Positions 1-10,283 of a stretch of DNA of 40,693 nt are shown here, piece after piece (positions within the stretch are counted from its first letter, which is position 1; every line of letters starts with the position of its first letter). Source of the stretch: Candidatus Poseidoniaceae archaeon (GTDB lineage Archaea; Thermoplasmatota; Poseidoniia; Poseidoniales; Poseidoniaceae); NCBI GenBank assembly GCA_016777125.1, contig JADHSC010000015.1, forward strand, positions 1-40,693, written 5' to 3'. Both the position numbers and the translations under genes were made by a program. The notes under the pieces were generated by a model, which did not search any database, was not told where the DNA came from, and saw only the letters and a list, made by a program, of their open reading frames with translations.

Positions 1-2
1 TA

Positions 3-3000
3 GATTCATTCCAAAAGACAGCTCTTGGTTTCGTCTTCTTTACTTGGTTGACAATCTTCCCAATTATCGGTCTTGCAATCGGTGTTGCAGGACGTGGATT
101 ACTGAGTCCTGCTGGAGACAAGGGATGGTTTGCATACGGCATTACCAAGGACGGGGCATGGAATAGAAACGCACTTCCTCTCCAAATCGCTCTCTTCATT
201 TGGGCCGCTGCTCACATGCTCACCATTTGGCATTTTGATCAAGGTCAAATCGCAGACAGACTCAAACTTGGTGGGCTTGCAGGTGAGGAAGCAAACGGAT
301 ACGTTGGATATTGGCCCGCACTCCTAACAGGTATTGTCGCTATCATTGTATCTGGTATGGTTTCAGAACGTTGGCTTACACGTGCTATGACACTCTCTTC
401 ACTTTGGATGCTTTATCTTGTTGGATCATGGTATGAATCAGGATTCTGGTCAAACGAAAGTTTCGATGATTCATGGTCGCCTTTGATTTGGCTCGCTATT
501 ACGTTCTTCCTCGGTGTTGCAATATCCATTATTGGCAATCACGACAAGTACGGTGGTTGGTCTAATCGAGAAGAACATCGCCCAAGCGGTGCTCGTGAAT
601 TCTGGAATGCACACTGGGCATCCTTGCTCACAGCAGTTGCATTCATTGTTGGACTCGTTATCCGAATACAGTGGTATGCAGTACCTTCAATGTACGCAGC
701 AGGAACCGATGGTTTCGATATGACTGGAGGTTCTGACCCTTGGTACATGAAGCGTGTTGTCGATTACATCCTTGCACAGAATGCACATCTTGTCTATGAC
801 GCAGATCGATTCTATCCAATTGGTGGAATCAATCCTCGTCCACCATTGTTTTCCTGGAGCCTTGCTCTTGGTGCTATGGGATTGGAATTATTCCTAGATG
901 AACCAAGCGATGCAGTGTGGTGGAGTATGCTTGCTCTTCCAGCCATTTATGGTGCTCTAACAATTCTTCCAGTTGCAACTATTGCAAAGGATCACTTTGG
1001 GAAAGCAACCGGAGTTATTGCAGCTTGGTTGATAGCATTCATGCCTGCTCACGTAACCCACTCTACATGGGGGCTAGCGGACCACGATTCATTCGTTATG
1101 TTGTTCATTGCGATTGGATTCATGTTCTATCTGCGTGCGGTCAAGTACGCAGGTTCTGAGAGACTTGTTCGAACGACTTCGATCCATCCTCTCGACATGC
1201 TCCGCGCTATGAGTGCTGTCGCTCAACAACGAAAGTATGCTATGTCAAACGCTGTTTTGGCAGGTGTTGCTTTCGGAGCGGCCAGTCTTGGTTGGAAAGG
1301 ATTCGTCGTTGGACCTGCAATCCTCTTCCTTGCATATGCATCACAAGTTGCATTGAACATGTTCCGCAGAAGAGATTCTACAATTCTCAGCACACTCTTC
1401 CTAACCATGCTACTAACAAATCTATTGATCGCTCTTCCATTCTATGCGCATCCACAGATGAACCTTGTTCTCGATGGTACTGGACTGCAACCATTCCTCT
1501 ACATTCTGTTCTTTACAATCGTTATTATGTACATCACAACCGGATTCAGAGACAAGCCATGGCTTCTCGTTCTGGGTACACTGGCCACTGGTGCAATGAT
1601 CTTCTTTGCTATTCTGTACCTCCTGAAACTCACAGATGTCAGTAACGCATGGGATGTTTTGTTTACTGGAAGTGGATACTTCACAAAGACCAAGATTTTC
1701 GGAACAGTTGCTGAAGCAAATGCTCCAGATCGTGGATACATGTTTGCAAGTTTCGGACCTGTTGTGTTTGTACTTGCATTGGTTGTCGGACTCATTTGTA
1801 TGTGGAAGACATTCAGCCAACGAAGTCAGATATCTCTTGTCTTTGGTATCTGGATATTTGCTGCTTCTTACATGTCATGGACTGCAGCTCGTTTCCTCTT
1901 CAATGCAACTCCTGTTGTTGCCATCATGGGTGCTGCGGGAATTGTTGGACTGTGGAAGTGGTCTGGTTGGGACGGACTTGTTCGAACATGGCGTCGAGCC
2001 GGAATCCGTACTCCTTCTGACCGTATTGCTGGTGCAAGAAAGGCTGTTTGGAGAACACCTTCGTTCTCTGCAGTTCTCCTGGTCCTCATTATGATAACAG
2101 GACAACAATTGACCTATGGATTGGATTCTGCTATTCCAAGCAACTCTCCTGCTGAAGGCGATATCGACGAAGACTTCTATTACACAGTACCTGACATTAT
2201 GCGTTGGGATGACCTTGGATTCTCTCTTCTTGATAGCCGTGACTACGAAGCATTTGGCGGTCGTTCATACATGGGCTCTTTTGGAAGTGGATTTAACGGA
2301 CAATACTGGAACGATGCATTCGATTGGTTAGCTGAACAAGATACAAACGAGTCTTATTCAGACAGACCTGCGTTTGTCTCTTGGTGGGATTATGGTTTCC
2401 AAGCATTGAACACCGGAGAGCACCCATCTGTTTCTGACAACTTCCAAACCGGAATTCCTGCATCAGGCAACATGCTTCTTGCACGAAGTCAAACCGATTT
2501 GGTTGCCATGTTCATTCAACACCTTGCCGGTGGAGATTTGAATTACAATATCAACCAGAATGATGGAGAGCGCGCCTTTACTCCTGGATTTGAGGCACAA
2601 CTTGGAAAATACTTGAACGGGTCTCAAATGGATGAACTCAAACTGATTATGATCCACTCTGGAAAGGATATCGACCAGATGGCTGATGTTGTGGCAGACC
2701 ATTCTTATGAGGTCTTCAAGAGCAAGGGAGATACCTACATGGCTCGAGGATTCCCTCTTGATTCGGATGGAATTCCTGACAAAACCCTTGGCCTACACTA
2801 CCGTGTATGGTCTGGTGGTGAAATCATCCCTTGTGACAGCACCTTTAGTGAAAACTGCCTCAACGGAGACTTCAACAGCGAACAAGCCGCAAACAGTACG
2901 TTCAGTAATAATGCAGATGTAAGCGAAGAAATTGTAAACTCAATTTCTCACTACACATTCGGTGAATACTGGTATACCTCTGACCTCGTTGAGGAATACA

Positions 3001-6000
3001 CTTCTGTATCCACAAGTCTTCATCGTGCAAACTCTCACATCGCTTTGACTGTTCAACTGTTGACAAACGGATTGTCGGAAGATCAAATCATTGACCTTTA
3101 CAACGACATCATCAACTTGAACGGATATGTGGTTCAAGATTACGAAGGTGCACCTGGTGAAACAATCACTCGTAATCACGAGATTCGATATTTCGCTGTT
3201 GACGACAAACTGTACCCACGTGCTGGACGATACAACTCTGAATCGGGATACAATGGCGGACGACCACTTGGTATCTTCGGAGCTCCTACGATCCTCTCAG
3301 GACAAGATTTCAACACATTCACAAATGAAGTGTACGAAACCGTACGTGGCGATGAACCAGTTCGAGAAATGTCTCGTGAAGAAGTCGATGTCGCAATGCT
3401 GAAGGACGTACTTGACCAACAGTCTGGAGCTGACATTGATCCGCTTCAAGTCGATGATATTCGAGTAGATCATCTACCTGAATTCTTTGACACTATGCTT
3501 GCTCGTTCCTATGTTGGTTACGGGGCATCGACACTCGGTGCAGATGCTGGTTCTACAAATCCACAACCGAAGCAACAACTTCTATCCAATGACCGCGGTA
3601 CGAATTTCCTACAACAGGCATATCCTCTTCCTGGTGCAATGATGAATCACTTTGTCATTGCGAACTGGTACAGTCCGAATGAGACATCTATCTTCTTAAA
3701 TCAAGCTCAAACTGGTGTCGACATCAATGCAAACGCAGATGTTAAAATAATGAAGTACTATTCAGGTGCTGAGATCAAAGGAACTGTCTACATGGAAGAC
3801 GAGGAAATTGGTTTACCAAATGCTCGAATGCTGATTGAACGTGATGCTTTCTCAGGAGAGGATGCAATCGATGGTGATGATGATACATATTGGATTCCAA
3901 TCGGTTTCACTGATGCTGATGAGAATGGAGATTGGAGTTTCACTGCACCTGCTGGTCGAATTCGAGTAAGTGCTTTCGCAGGTATTTATGATGATACTGC
4001 AGCCATCCAAACCATCCAAAGCGGAGAGCATCAAAGTGGTTTAGTTGATTTATTGACTGATGTTAACACGGACCGCCAAGTCTACGCCATTACCTCTGTT
4101 CTTGGACAGGTTGCAAACATGACCTGGCTCGGAGAATCAACACTCAACGTTACTGGTGAACAAGCAGATCGTAAGGCAGATGTAACCCAAGACATGAATA
4201 TTGAAGTCGAAGGTAGCGGTGTTTCCGGTGCTGTAGAATGGACTGGCTTCGGCGATTTCGCTGGAGAACCTCTCGTCGAGACTGATTTCATTCTACGTAA
4301 TATCTGGTCTATGACTGAGAACTATACATTGACAACAACCAACGGTTCATTCGACAGTGAGGAATCACGAATCCTCCAAGGAACTGGTGAAGTAACCTTC
4401 TCTGATGTAGGAACCTTCACGAGCGATGGAGTCGCACTTGCTTACAACTTCACAGGTAACTTTACTCGTGAGATTGGAAACGACCGTGTTTACTCTGGAA
4501 ACGGAACCTGGGTTGGAATAGGTACTCTCGAAGCATCATGGCTGTCTCATGACAATTCATCCTTGCCTTGTGGTGAAAATGAAACAATGCCTGCAAATGC
4601 ATCGCTATGTGTCCTCTCGACTGGAACCGAATTCTCAACATATCTTCTTGATGGAGAAGTCGAAGCAAACGGACGATTGACTTCAGAAGGCGTAAGCAGT
4701 CTCAAGAAGGAACTCGTAGGTGAGACATTCGAAGGAACAGGTTCGTTCGAAGGTATCGGTACTCTCAACGGAACAGGCCTATTCATTGGACCTGGATTCT
4801 TTAGTGGAGACATCGTTAGCCCAGGTTCATTCTACATGACTGGAATTTTACCAGGTGTATACAACATGCTTGCTATTATGCCAAATGGTCGAGAAATTCT
4901 TCTACCTGATCCAGTTACAGTTGGTCTTGAACCGACCTATGACCTTGCAATGACTGTTCCAGCATCTCAAATTTCAGATACGCTCTCATCAATGGATGGA
5001 GAGGTTCTTGCGAACCAAAACCTCACATTAATCGATGTTGAACTTGGAGAGGAATTTATGATTCCTCTCAAATCTGGTGACGATGGAAATGTATCTTATG
5101 GCCCAATCACGTCTGGATTTTACTATCTAAGAGTCGATTTGGATGAAGATGGATTCTACGAAATGAATCAAACGATTCAAGTCTTTGATGAGCCAACAAA
5201 CATCACATTCGACCTTGGTGTTCCTCAGATGTATGACGTAGAGATTACTCTCAACGGACCTGCTGGATTTGATGTCTCGAACCGTACTGTGAATTTCACA
5301 GATCCACTTGGTTTGCTGCCTCTGAACTTGGTTTCTGACGAGAACGGCGTAATTATAATTGAACTGCCAGTTGGTGAATGGGAAGTAAGTGATAACACCG
5401 ATGAGGATTACATCCTTATCGAAGAGTTCACTATTCTTGACACAGATCTCACGCTTGATTTGGGCTATTCCACCTCTGTTTGGGTTAACGGTTCAATCGA
5501 TGCTCCAAACTCTGCTGGATTTACTTACGAGGAATGGCTTGCTCTTCCAGATGAACAGAAATTGTATGAGAACGCAAGTTCAGTACCAGTTCGATTCCAT
5601 GGAAACGATCTGGAATTCATCACAGTCACTGACCAATTTGGTGAATTCAGTCAACGACTTCCTGCTGGAATGACATTCAACATCAATGCTGCAAGTTCAG
5701 TATCACAATATTCTGCTGGTGGTCTCGTAACAGTTGTTGAGGAGATGGCTCCTCTGGACGTTATGATTCTAGCTCCAACGGTTGATGTTATCGGAAGTGT
5801 TTCTCTCTTCGATAATACTACTGCCTGGAACCAAGATATTCCTCAGTACGAACCTGTGGAGATTCACGCTACTTCTGAGGATGGAGTCGTCTGGAAAACC
5901 CTGACCGATGCTTCAGGTGTGTTCCAAACTCAACTCTTGAATGGAACATGGACCTTTACCATCCCCGAAGCAGCATACAATGCGACCACAGTTTCTGACT

Positions 6001-9000
6001 ATACAGTAATTGTTGCTGATGGAATGAACCCTGAACCGGTTGAATTGATTGCAAATCCAAGCAACAGCACTGTTGTTCTCAAGGTCTTCACAGATCTTGG
6101 TGACAGTGTATTTGAGAATGGTACAGCAATTCGTCCGGACATTCAACTCATTCCGGTTTCCCAAATGGGTGTACAAGTGAACTTAACATCCGCTGACTAT
6201 ACAGAAGATGGTGTTCTTGAGGCAACTCTCAGCCCTGGTATCTATGCGATAGAAACCAATGATCTTGATGCAGCAGATGAAAATGCATCTGATGCAAGTT
6301 TGAGACTGAATGGAGTTCTCGATGTCATCGCTATTGGACTAACAGGTCCTGAAGAAGACATCCTTGTTCCAATCGTCGATGAATGGCGAGTTACCGGTTC
6401 AATATCGTGGATGAATGGTTCGGCAATGGTCGAGAACATTCTTCTCGCATCTGCTGACGGAACAGGATACGTCCCATTGAATGTTGATGTAAATGGAACC
6501 TTTGCAGAATACGTCCCTACTGGAGATTATGTCATCGTAGCAGCACCAATGCTCAACGGAGATGCAGTCATGGAATCATTGCGTGCACCAATCACAGTCG
6601 GTGCAGACGCTTCACAACGAATTGATCTCAACCTTATCATGGTTGAAACCGTAGAAGTCACGCTGACGCTAGTGGAATCTGGTACAAACCAGACACTTTC
6701 TGGAAAGAAGGTTGTCTTGGTGAGTCATGATGGATATGGAAACATAACCATGAACCCAACAGACGGTGACGGTAATGCAACACAATTGCTCATGCCTGGT
6801 ACATGGAGTCTCTTCATGAACGAGACAGCAGCACAACGTGTGTGGACTCTCGATACATCGAGCGCCCCTCAGCCATTTACAGAAAACACCAGTCTTGGAA
6901 TGGTCTATGCTGATCTTGAAGTCGAAATCGGTGGTAAGGCATTCTGGGATGTTGATGAAGATGATATTGGTGACGGAAACGAAGGCGTTGAAGCTGCAGA
7001 TGTAACCATCCAAGGTGGAAGTATCGATACGATCATCCAAACCGATGAAAACGGTGTTTGGAGACTTTACGTGCCTATCCTTGAGAATTACACAGTATCT
7101 ATTGCAAAGGATGGATTCGGTGTTGTCAACTATGATGACAACAATACAGGATTCTATGTTGTTGAAGGTGAGCCGCTCTCACAAGATATCGAAATGGCTG
7201 CTGCTCAAGTAACAATCACTGGAACTGTCACAGACATTCTCGATTCAGCCCGTCTTGATGGTGCAAGCATTGTTCTTTACGGAACTGCGGAAAACCAAGC
7301 AGACATGGTTGACGTCACAGGAACCTATGCTGGAGATGAATTAACCTTCACTCAATCAGTCGAACCGGGACAATGGGTCGTTGTTGTCTCTGAGGCAGAT
7401 GCTCCATTCAACGGTGGTGGAATCGCTGTTGGTATCCTTGATGCTGCAGTACAAGATGGTGGTACTATTGATTTGGTTATGAGCAAGGGTGGCTGGATTG
7501 ACATTAATACTCAATTCACTTCTTTTAACTTACAACCATTCAATGCAGGTACAGACAACTCGTCCTCACCAGTAGATACTGTTGTGGAAGTCGAAGTCGA
7601 TCTTGGTGAAGGACAGGTATGGAACTTACCACTCAATTCAGATGGTACACTCGAAGTACTTCTTCCATCAGGTTCTGCTTCATTCGCTTCTGAATTCTCA
7701 ACCGTTCAAAGAGACTTGACAATGAATTACACCTCCGGTATCTCAATTGATAACGGTGATGAGGGTCGTACTTCTCTCATGCTTTCTTACAATAGAAAGA
7801 CCAACAGTGATCTTACGCTTGGTGTTGACAATGTTGTGAATGCTACTGGTCTTACAAATGAGAACAGAGATATGATTGCTACGATCCTGACCAATGATGA
7901 TGCAAATTACTCAACCATTGAATTTGAAGTCATTGCAACATATGAAGGAACTGAAATTATGGATACTTTTGCAGTATCTGGTTCAGTGACCGTCTCTCCA
8001 GATCAAGCAGATTGGAGTCTTGAATTCTACAATGGCAGTGCATGGGTCGATTCCATTGACCTTTCACTCGGCATTGGTGATGTAGATGCAAATGCAACAA
8101 TGAATGAAACTGTTCTTGCACGAATCAATCTTCCATCTGTTGAAGACGCATGGCATCTTGAGAATGGGCACAGTTTGAATGTCCGATTCATGGCAGATAC
8201 TGGTGATATGACCGAAGTTTCCCTCAACGTTGCAGTTCCACAATACTTTGAGTTTAATACAACTGAAGTTACAGAAACAGTCGGTGTTTCACCTGCTGGT
8301 TCAACCACTGCAGGATTGACGATTAACAATAACGGAAATGGTGATGATTCGTTCACCTATGAAGTTCTTGACAACCTGCCAGATGGCTGGACAGTTGCTC
8401 CAATGAATGGTGTTACAACCATTGCTAAGGACAACATGCGAGACCTCGCATTTACCGTTTCTTCAGATGCTTCCTTTGAAAGTGGAGAAGTCTTGATGAC
8501 CGTTCGCATTACCAGTGAAGATGGTGAATCTCAAGATGTTGAAATCACAATTGAATCCGCTCGAATCACATTATCGTTTGATGATGATAAGACACTCTCA
8601 AGAAGCAATAACTTTGCAGATGTTAGCCCGAACATTGTTGTAATCGTTATCGAAAACACTGGCCTAAGAACCGCAAGTGAAGTTACAGTCTATCTGACGC
8701 CTCTAACTGGAGATGAGAAAGGGGTTGAGTACAATCAAACACTCTCCGTTGCTGCTCTAAGTTCTCAAGACTTCGAATTCAAATTGCTTGCAGCAACTCA
8801 GGGTATTACACGATACGATATGAGAGCAGAAGTCAATGGTGATGATGCTAATTTCACATCCAGCACGCCCGAGGACGATTTCGGAATCGAATATGTTGTG
8901 CAAAGTTCTGAAGAGGATGATAGTTCGATCATTCTCATCACAATCATTGCATTGATCTTCATCATCCTCTACTTCGGTATCAAGGCCGCAAGAACCCGTA

Positions 9001-9023
9001 GTGGTTCAGGTTCTCGATTCTGA
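3..9023 (+). CDS. aglB: AglB/STT3 oligosaccharyltransferase fused to a giant extracellular region (5' partial)
   Basis: This is the catalytic subunit of archaeal N-glycosylation, which moves a lipid-linked glycan to Asn in N-X-S/T sequons outside the membrane. The frame is open to the left edge and the first visible residues sit inside a membrane helix. The true start is therefore upstream, and the TTG at 48 is probably internal. Counting residues from 48, about a dozen membrane helices fill 1-695. An acidic SDPWY motif with Asp230 and an Asp345-His-Asp347 motif are the expected metal-binding elements, and the family signature WWDYG is at 779-783. Beyond about 1200 there are more than 1,700 extra residues of beta domains: carboxypeptidase-regulatory/Cna-B-like units, an SdrD-B-like unit near 2300, a NEW3-like and a CARDB-like domain near the end. 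A C-terminal helix at about 2958-2978 and a short basic tail follow. Family members are usually about 800-1,000 residues. The enzyme call is firm; the boundaries of the added domains are approximate. Confidence 0.9.
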   Translation, partial: DSFQKTALGFVFFTWLTIFPIIGLAIGVAGRGLLSPAGDKGWFAYGITKDGAWNRNALPLQIALFIWAAAHMLTIWHFDQGQIADRLKLGGLAGEEANGYVGYWPALLTGIVAIIVSGMVSERWLTRAMTLSSLWMLYLVGSWYESGFWSNESFDDSWSPLIWLAITFFLGVAISIIGNHDKYGGWSNREEHRPSGAREFWNAHWASLLTAVAFIVGLVIRIQWYAVPSMYAAGTDGFDMTGGSDPWYMKRVVDYILAQNAHLVYDADRFYPIGGINPRPPLFSWSLALGAMGLELFLDEPSDAVWWSMLALPAIYGALTILPVATIAKDHFGKATGVIAAWLIAFMPAHVTHSTWGLADHDSFVMLFIAIGFMFYLRAVKYAGSERLVRTTSIHPLDMLRAMSAVAQQRKYAMSNAVLAGVAFGAASLGWKGFVVGPAILFLAYASQVALNMFRRRDSTILSTLFLTMLLTNLLIALPFYAHPQMNLVLDGTGLQPFLYILFFTIVIMYITTGFRDKPWLLVLGTLATGAMIFFAILYLLKLTDVSNAWDVLFTGSGYFTKTKIFGTVAEANAPDRGYMFASFGPVVFVLALVVGLICMWKTFSQRSQISLVFGIWIFAASYMSWTAARFLFNATPVVAIMGAAGIVGLWKWSGWDGLVRTWRRAGIRTPSDRIAGARKAVWRTPSFSAVLLVLIMITGQQLTYGLDSAIPSNSPAEGDIDEDFYYTVPDIMRWDDLGFSLLDSRDYEAFGGRSYMGSFGSGFNGQYWNDAFDWLAEQDTNESYSDRPAFVSWWDYGFQALNTGEHPSVSDNFQTGIPASGNMLLARSQTDLVAMFIQHLAGGDLNYNINQNDGERAFTPGFEAQLGKYLNGSQMDELKLIMIHSGKDIDQMADVVADHSYEVFKSKGDTYMARGFPLDSDGIPDKTLGLHYRVWSGGEIIPCDSTFSENCLNGDFNSEQAANSTFSNNADVSEEIVNSISHYTFGEYWYTSDLVEEYTSVSTSLHRANSHIALTVQLLTNGLSEDQIIDLYNDIINLNGYVVQDYEGAPGETITRNHEIRYFAVDDKLYPRAGRYNSESGYNGGRPLGIFGAPTILSGQDFNTFTNEVYETVRGDEPVREMSREEVDVAMLKDVLDQQSGADIDPLQVDDIRVDHLPEFFDTMLARSYVGYGASTLGADAGSTNPQPKQQLLSNDRGTNFLQQAYPLPGAMMNHFVIANWYSPNETSIFLNQAQTGVDINANADVKIMKYYSGAEIKGTVYMEDEEIGLPNARMLIERDAFSGEDAIDGDDDTYWIPIGFTDADENGDWSFTAPAGRIRVSAFAGIYDDTAAIQTIQSGEHQSGLVDLLTDVNTDRQVYAITSVLGQVANMTWLGESTLNVTGEQADRKADVTQDMNIEVEGSGVSGAVEWTGFGDFAGEPLVETDFILRNIWSMTENYTLTTTNGSFDSEESRILQGTGEVTFSDVGTFTSDGVALAYNFTGNFTREIGNDRVYSGNGTWVGIGTLEASWLSHDNSSLPCGENETMPANASLCVLSTGTEFSTYLLDGEVEANGRLTSEGVSSLKKELVGETFEGTGSFEGIGTLNGTGLFIGPGFFSGDIVSPGSFYMTGILPGVYNMLAIMPNGREILLPDPVTVGLEPTYDLAMTVPASQISDTLSSMDGEVLANQNLTLIDVELGEEFMIPLKSGDDGNVSYGPITSGFYYLRVDLDEDGFYEMNQTIQVFDEPTNITFDLGVPQMYDVEITLNGPAGFDVSNRTVNFTDPLGLLPLNLVSDENGVIIIELPVGEWEVSDNTDEDYILIEEFTILDTDLTLDLGYSTSVWVNGSIDAPNSAGFTYEEWLALPDEQKLYENASSVPVRFHGNDLEFITVTDQFGEFSQRLPAGMTFNINAASSVSQYSAGGLVTVVEEMAPLDVMILAPTVDVIGSVSLFDNTTAWNQDIPQYEPVEIHATSEDGVVWKTLTDASGVFQTQLLNGTWTFTIPEAAYNATTVSDYTVIVADGMNPEPVELIANPSNSTVVLKVFTDLGDSVFENGTAIRPDIQLIPVSQMGVQVNLTSADYTEDGVLEATLSPGIYAIETNDLDAADENASDASLRLNGVLDVIAIGLTGPEEDILVPIVDEWRVTGSISWMNGSAMVENILLASADGTGYVPLNVDVNGTFAEYVPTGDYVIVAAPMLNGDAVMESLRAPITVGADASQRIDLNLIMVETVEVTLTLVESGTNQTLSGKKVVLVSHDGYGNITMNPTDGDGNATQLLMPGTWSLFMNETAAQRVWTLDTSSAPQPFTENTSLGMVYADLEVEIGGKAFWDVDEDDIGDGNEGVEAADVTIQGGSIDTIIQTDENGVWRLYVPILENYTVSIAKDGFGVVNYDDNNTGFYVVEGEPLSQDIEMAAAQVTITGTVTDILDSARLDGASIVLYGTAENQADMVDVTGTYAGDELTFTQSVEPGQWVVVVSEADAPFNGGGIAVGILDAAVQDGGTIDLVMSKGGWIDINTQFTSFNLQPFNAGTDNSSSPVDTVVEVEVDLGEGQVWNLPLNSDGTLEVLLPSGSASFASEFSTVQRDLTMNYTSGISIDNGDEGRTSLMLSYNRKTNSDLTLGVDNVVNATGLTNENRDMIATILTNDDANYSTIEFEVIATYEGTEIMDTFAVSGSVTVSPDQADWSLEFYNGSAWVDSIDLSLGIGDVDANATMNETVLARINLPSVEDAWHLENGHSLNVRFMADTGDMTEVSLNVAVPQYFEFNTTEVTETVGVSPAGSTTAGLTINNNGNGDDSFTYEVLDNLPDGWTVAPMNGVTTIAKDNMRDLAFTVSSDASFESGEVLMTVRITSEDGESQDVEITIESARITLSFDDDKTLSRSNNFADVSPNIVVIVIENTGLRTASEVTVYLTPLTGDEKGVEYNQTLSVAALSSQDFEFKLLAATQGITRYDMRAEVNGDDANFTSSTPEDDFGIEYVVQSSEEDDSSIILITIIALIFIILYFGIKAARTRSGSGSRF

Positions 9024-9056
9024 TACGTGATAAGACAAGGTTTGATACCATAAGAG

Positions 9057-9074
9057 CCCCACCAAAGGGGGAGG
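9057..9074 (+). promoter_or_regulatory. Ribosome binding site of the subtilase gene, inside a small potential hairpin
   Basis: A GGAGG sequence at 9070-9074 lies 3 bases before the ATG at 9078 and fixes that start. CCCC at 9057-9060 can pair with GGGG at 9067-9070 across a 6-base loop, which would partly cover the ribosome binding site. The pairing is only four G-C pairs, so a regulatory role is speculative. The binding site itself is well supported. Confidence 0.55.
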
Positions 9075-9077
9075 AAG

Positions 9078-10283
9078 ATGGAAGAACTTCGTGGAATGGA
9101 ATTGCTCCCTGAGCCAGGTGAGCCCAGGATTCTATCTGCAATTGACCCTAGTACACGAGGTTTCCAAGAGCAATGGAGAGCTGAAGTAACGGGGTGGGCA
9201 CCAGTCATTCCCGATTCTGTTTCAATCCGTCCAAAGAGAGTATTCTCTGTAATCTCTGGGACAATAATTGCTCTCGTAATGGCCCTCATCGTTGTATTGT
9301 GGCAATCAGATTTGCTTCTATTGGAACTTCCTCCTCCCTCATCCGAGTGGGCGTTCGAGGACACCAATATTCGTGAGTTGCAACAAGCCGGTTTGACAGG
9401 AGAAGACGTCCGTCTTTGCATGGTTGATACTGGCATTTCGCTTTCTCACTCAGCGCTTGAAGGTTCGACAGTTGAATTCAAGGATTTTGTAGGTAGCGAG
9501 ATATCTCCTATGGATTATGGATCAATCTCACATGGTACTCTGATGGCAGGTCTATTACTCTCCTCAGGCTATCAAGATGGAATCGCCCAAGGCGTCACTT
9601 TAGGGATGGCTGCTGCTCTCAGTGCAGATGGTGATGATAACACAGGTTCAGAATCGAGAGTGGCTTCAGCGATTCGTTGGTGTATTTTTGACTTTGAAGC
9701 AGACATCATTTCACTTTCATTAGGAGGTGAACAAAACCATGAAACTTCGAGAGAAGGTGCGACGGTCTCAGCAACCCGGCAAGCGATTGATCTGGGTATC
9801 TATGTAGTAGCAGCTGCTGGAAATGATGGTGGATCTTCTGACGATGGATATGTGAGTGCTCCAGGAAATGTACCGTTAGCAATAACAGTAGGAGCATCTG
9901 ATCGATTTAACGAAGTCTGGTCTAAATCCTCCTCAGGTGAACGAATCGATTCTGATGGAAACCAGCGTCAATACCCTCATCAGAAACCTGAATTAACAGC
10001 ACCTGGGGTATCGATTGTCTCAACTGGAATGGATAATCAATGGTACTCCTCCAGTGGGACATCTGATGCAACAGTATTCGTAGCAGGTGCATTGGCTCTA
10101 ATCCTTGAAGAACATCCTGAACTCAAGAGAACAAATGAATCTGGAACGGATTGTATCCAACTCGTTAAATCGTCTCTAGCCGCTTCACTCTCACCTGATA
10201 TGACCCATGATCTACGAGAAGGATATGGTGTCCTCGATGCAAAGGCGTGGATGGAATCGCTTCCTTCAAACATAGACTGCTAA
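9078..10283 (+). CDS. Membrane-anchored subtilisin-like serine protease (S8 family)
   Basis: The product is a subtilase, 401 residues, predicted to act outside the cell. A cytoplasmic N-terminal stretch of about 54 residues is followed by one membrane helix at about 55-77, and the catalytic domain follows directly. Catalytic residues are in order: Asp117 in VDTG, His152 in SHGT, oxyanion Asn249 in AAGND, and Ser329 in SSGTS. No inhibitor_I9-type propeptide is visible between the helix and the catalytic core, which is uncommon for secreted subtilases. It lies 54 bases downstream of the AglB fusion on the same strand and may share its transcript. A role in processing or shedding surface proteins is inference from topology and context. 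The protease call is firm because every active-site motif is intact. Confidence 0.93.
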   Translation: MEELRGMELLPEPGEPRILSAIDPSTRGFQEQWRAEVTGWAPVIPDSVSIRPKRVFSVISGTIIALVMALIVVLWQSDLLLLELPPPSSEWAFEDTNIRELQQAGLTGEDVRLCMVDTGISLSHSALEGSTVEFKDFVGSEISPMDYGSISHGTLMAGLLLSSGYQDGIAQGVTLGMAAALSADGDDNTGSESRVASAIRWCIFDFEADIISLSLGGEQNHETSREGATVSATRQAIDLGIYVVAAAGNDGGSSDDGYVSAPGNVPLAITVGASDRFNEVWSKSSSGERIDSDGNQRQYPHQKPELTAPGVSIVSTGMDNQWYSSSGTSDATVFVAGALALILEEHPELKRTNESGTDCIQLVKSSLAASLSPDMTHDLREGYGVLDAKAWMESLPSNIDC

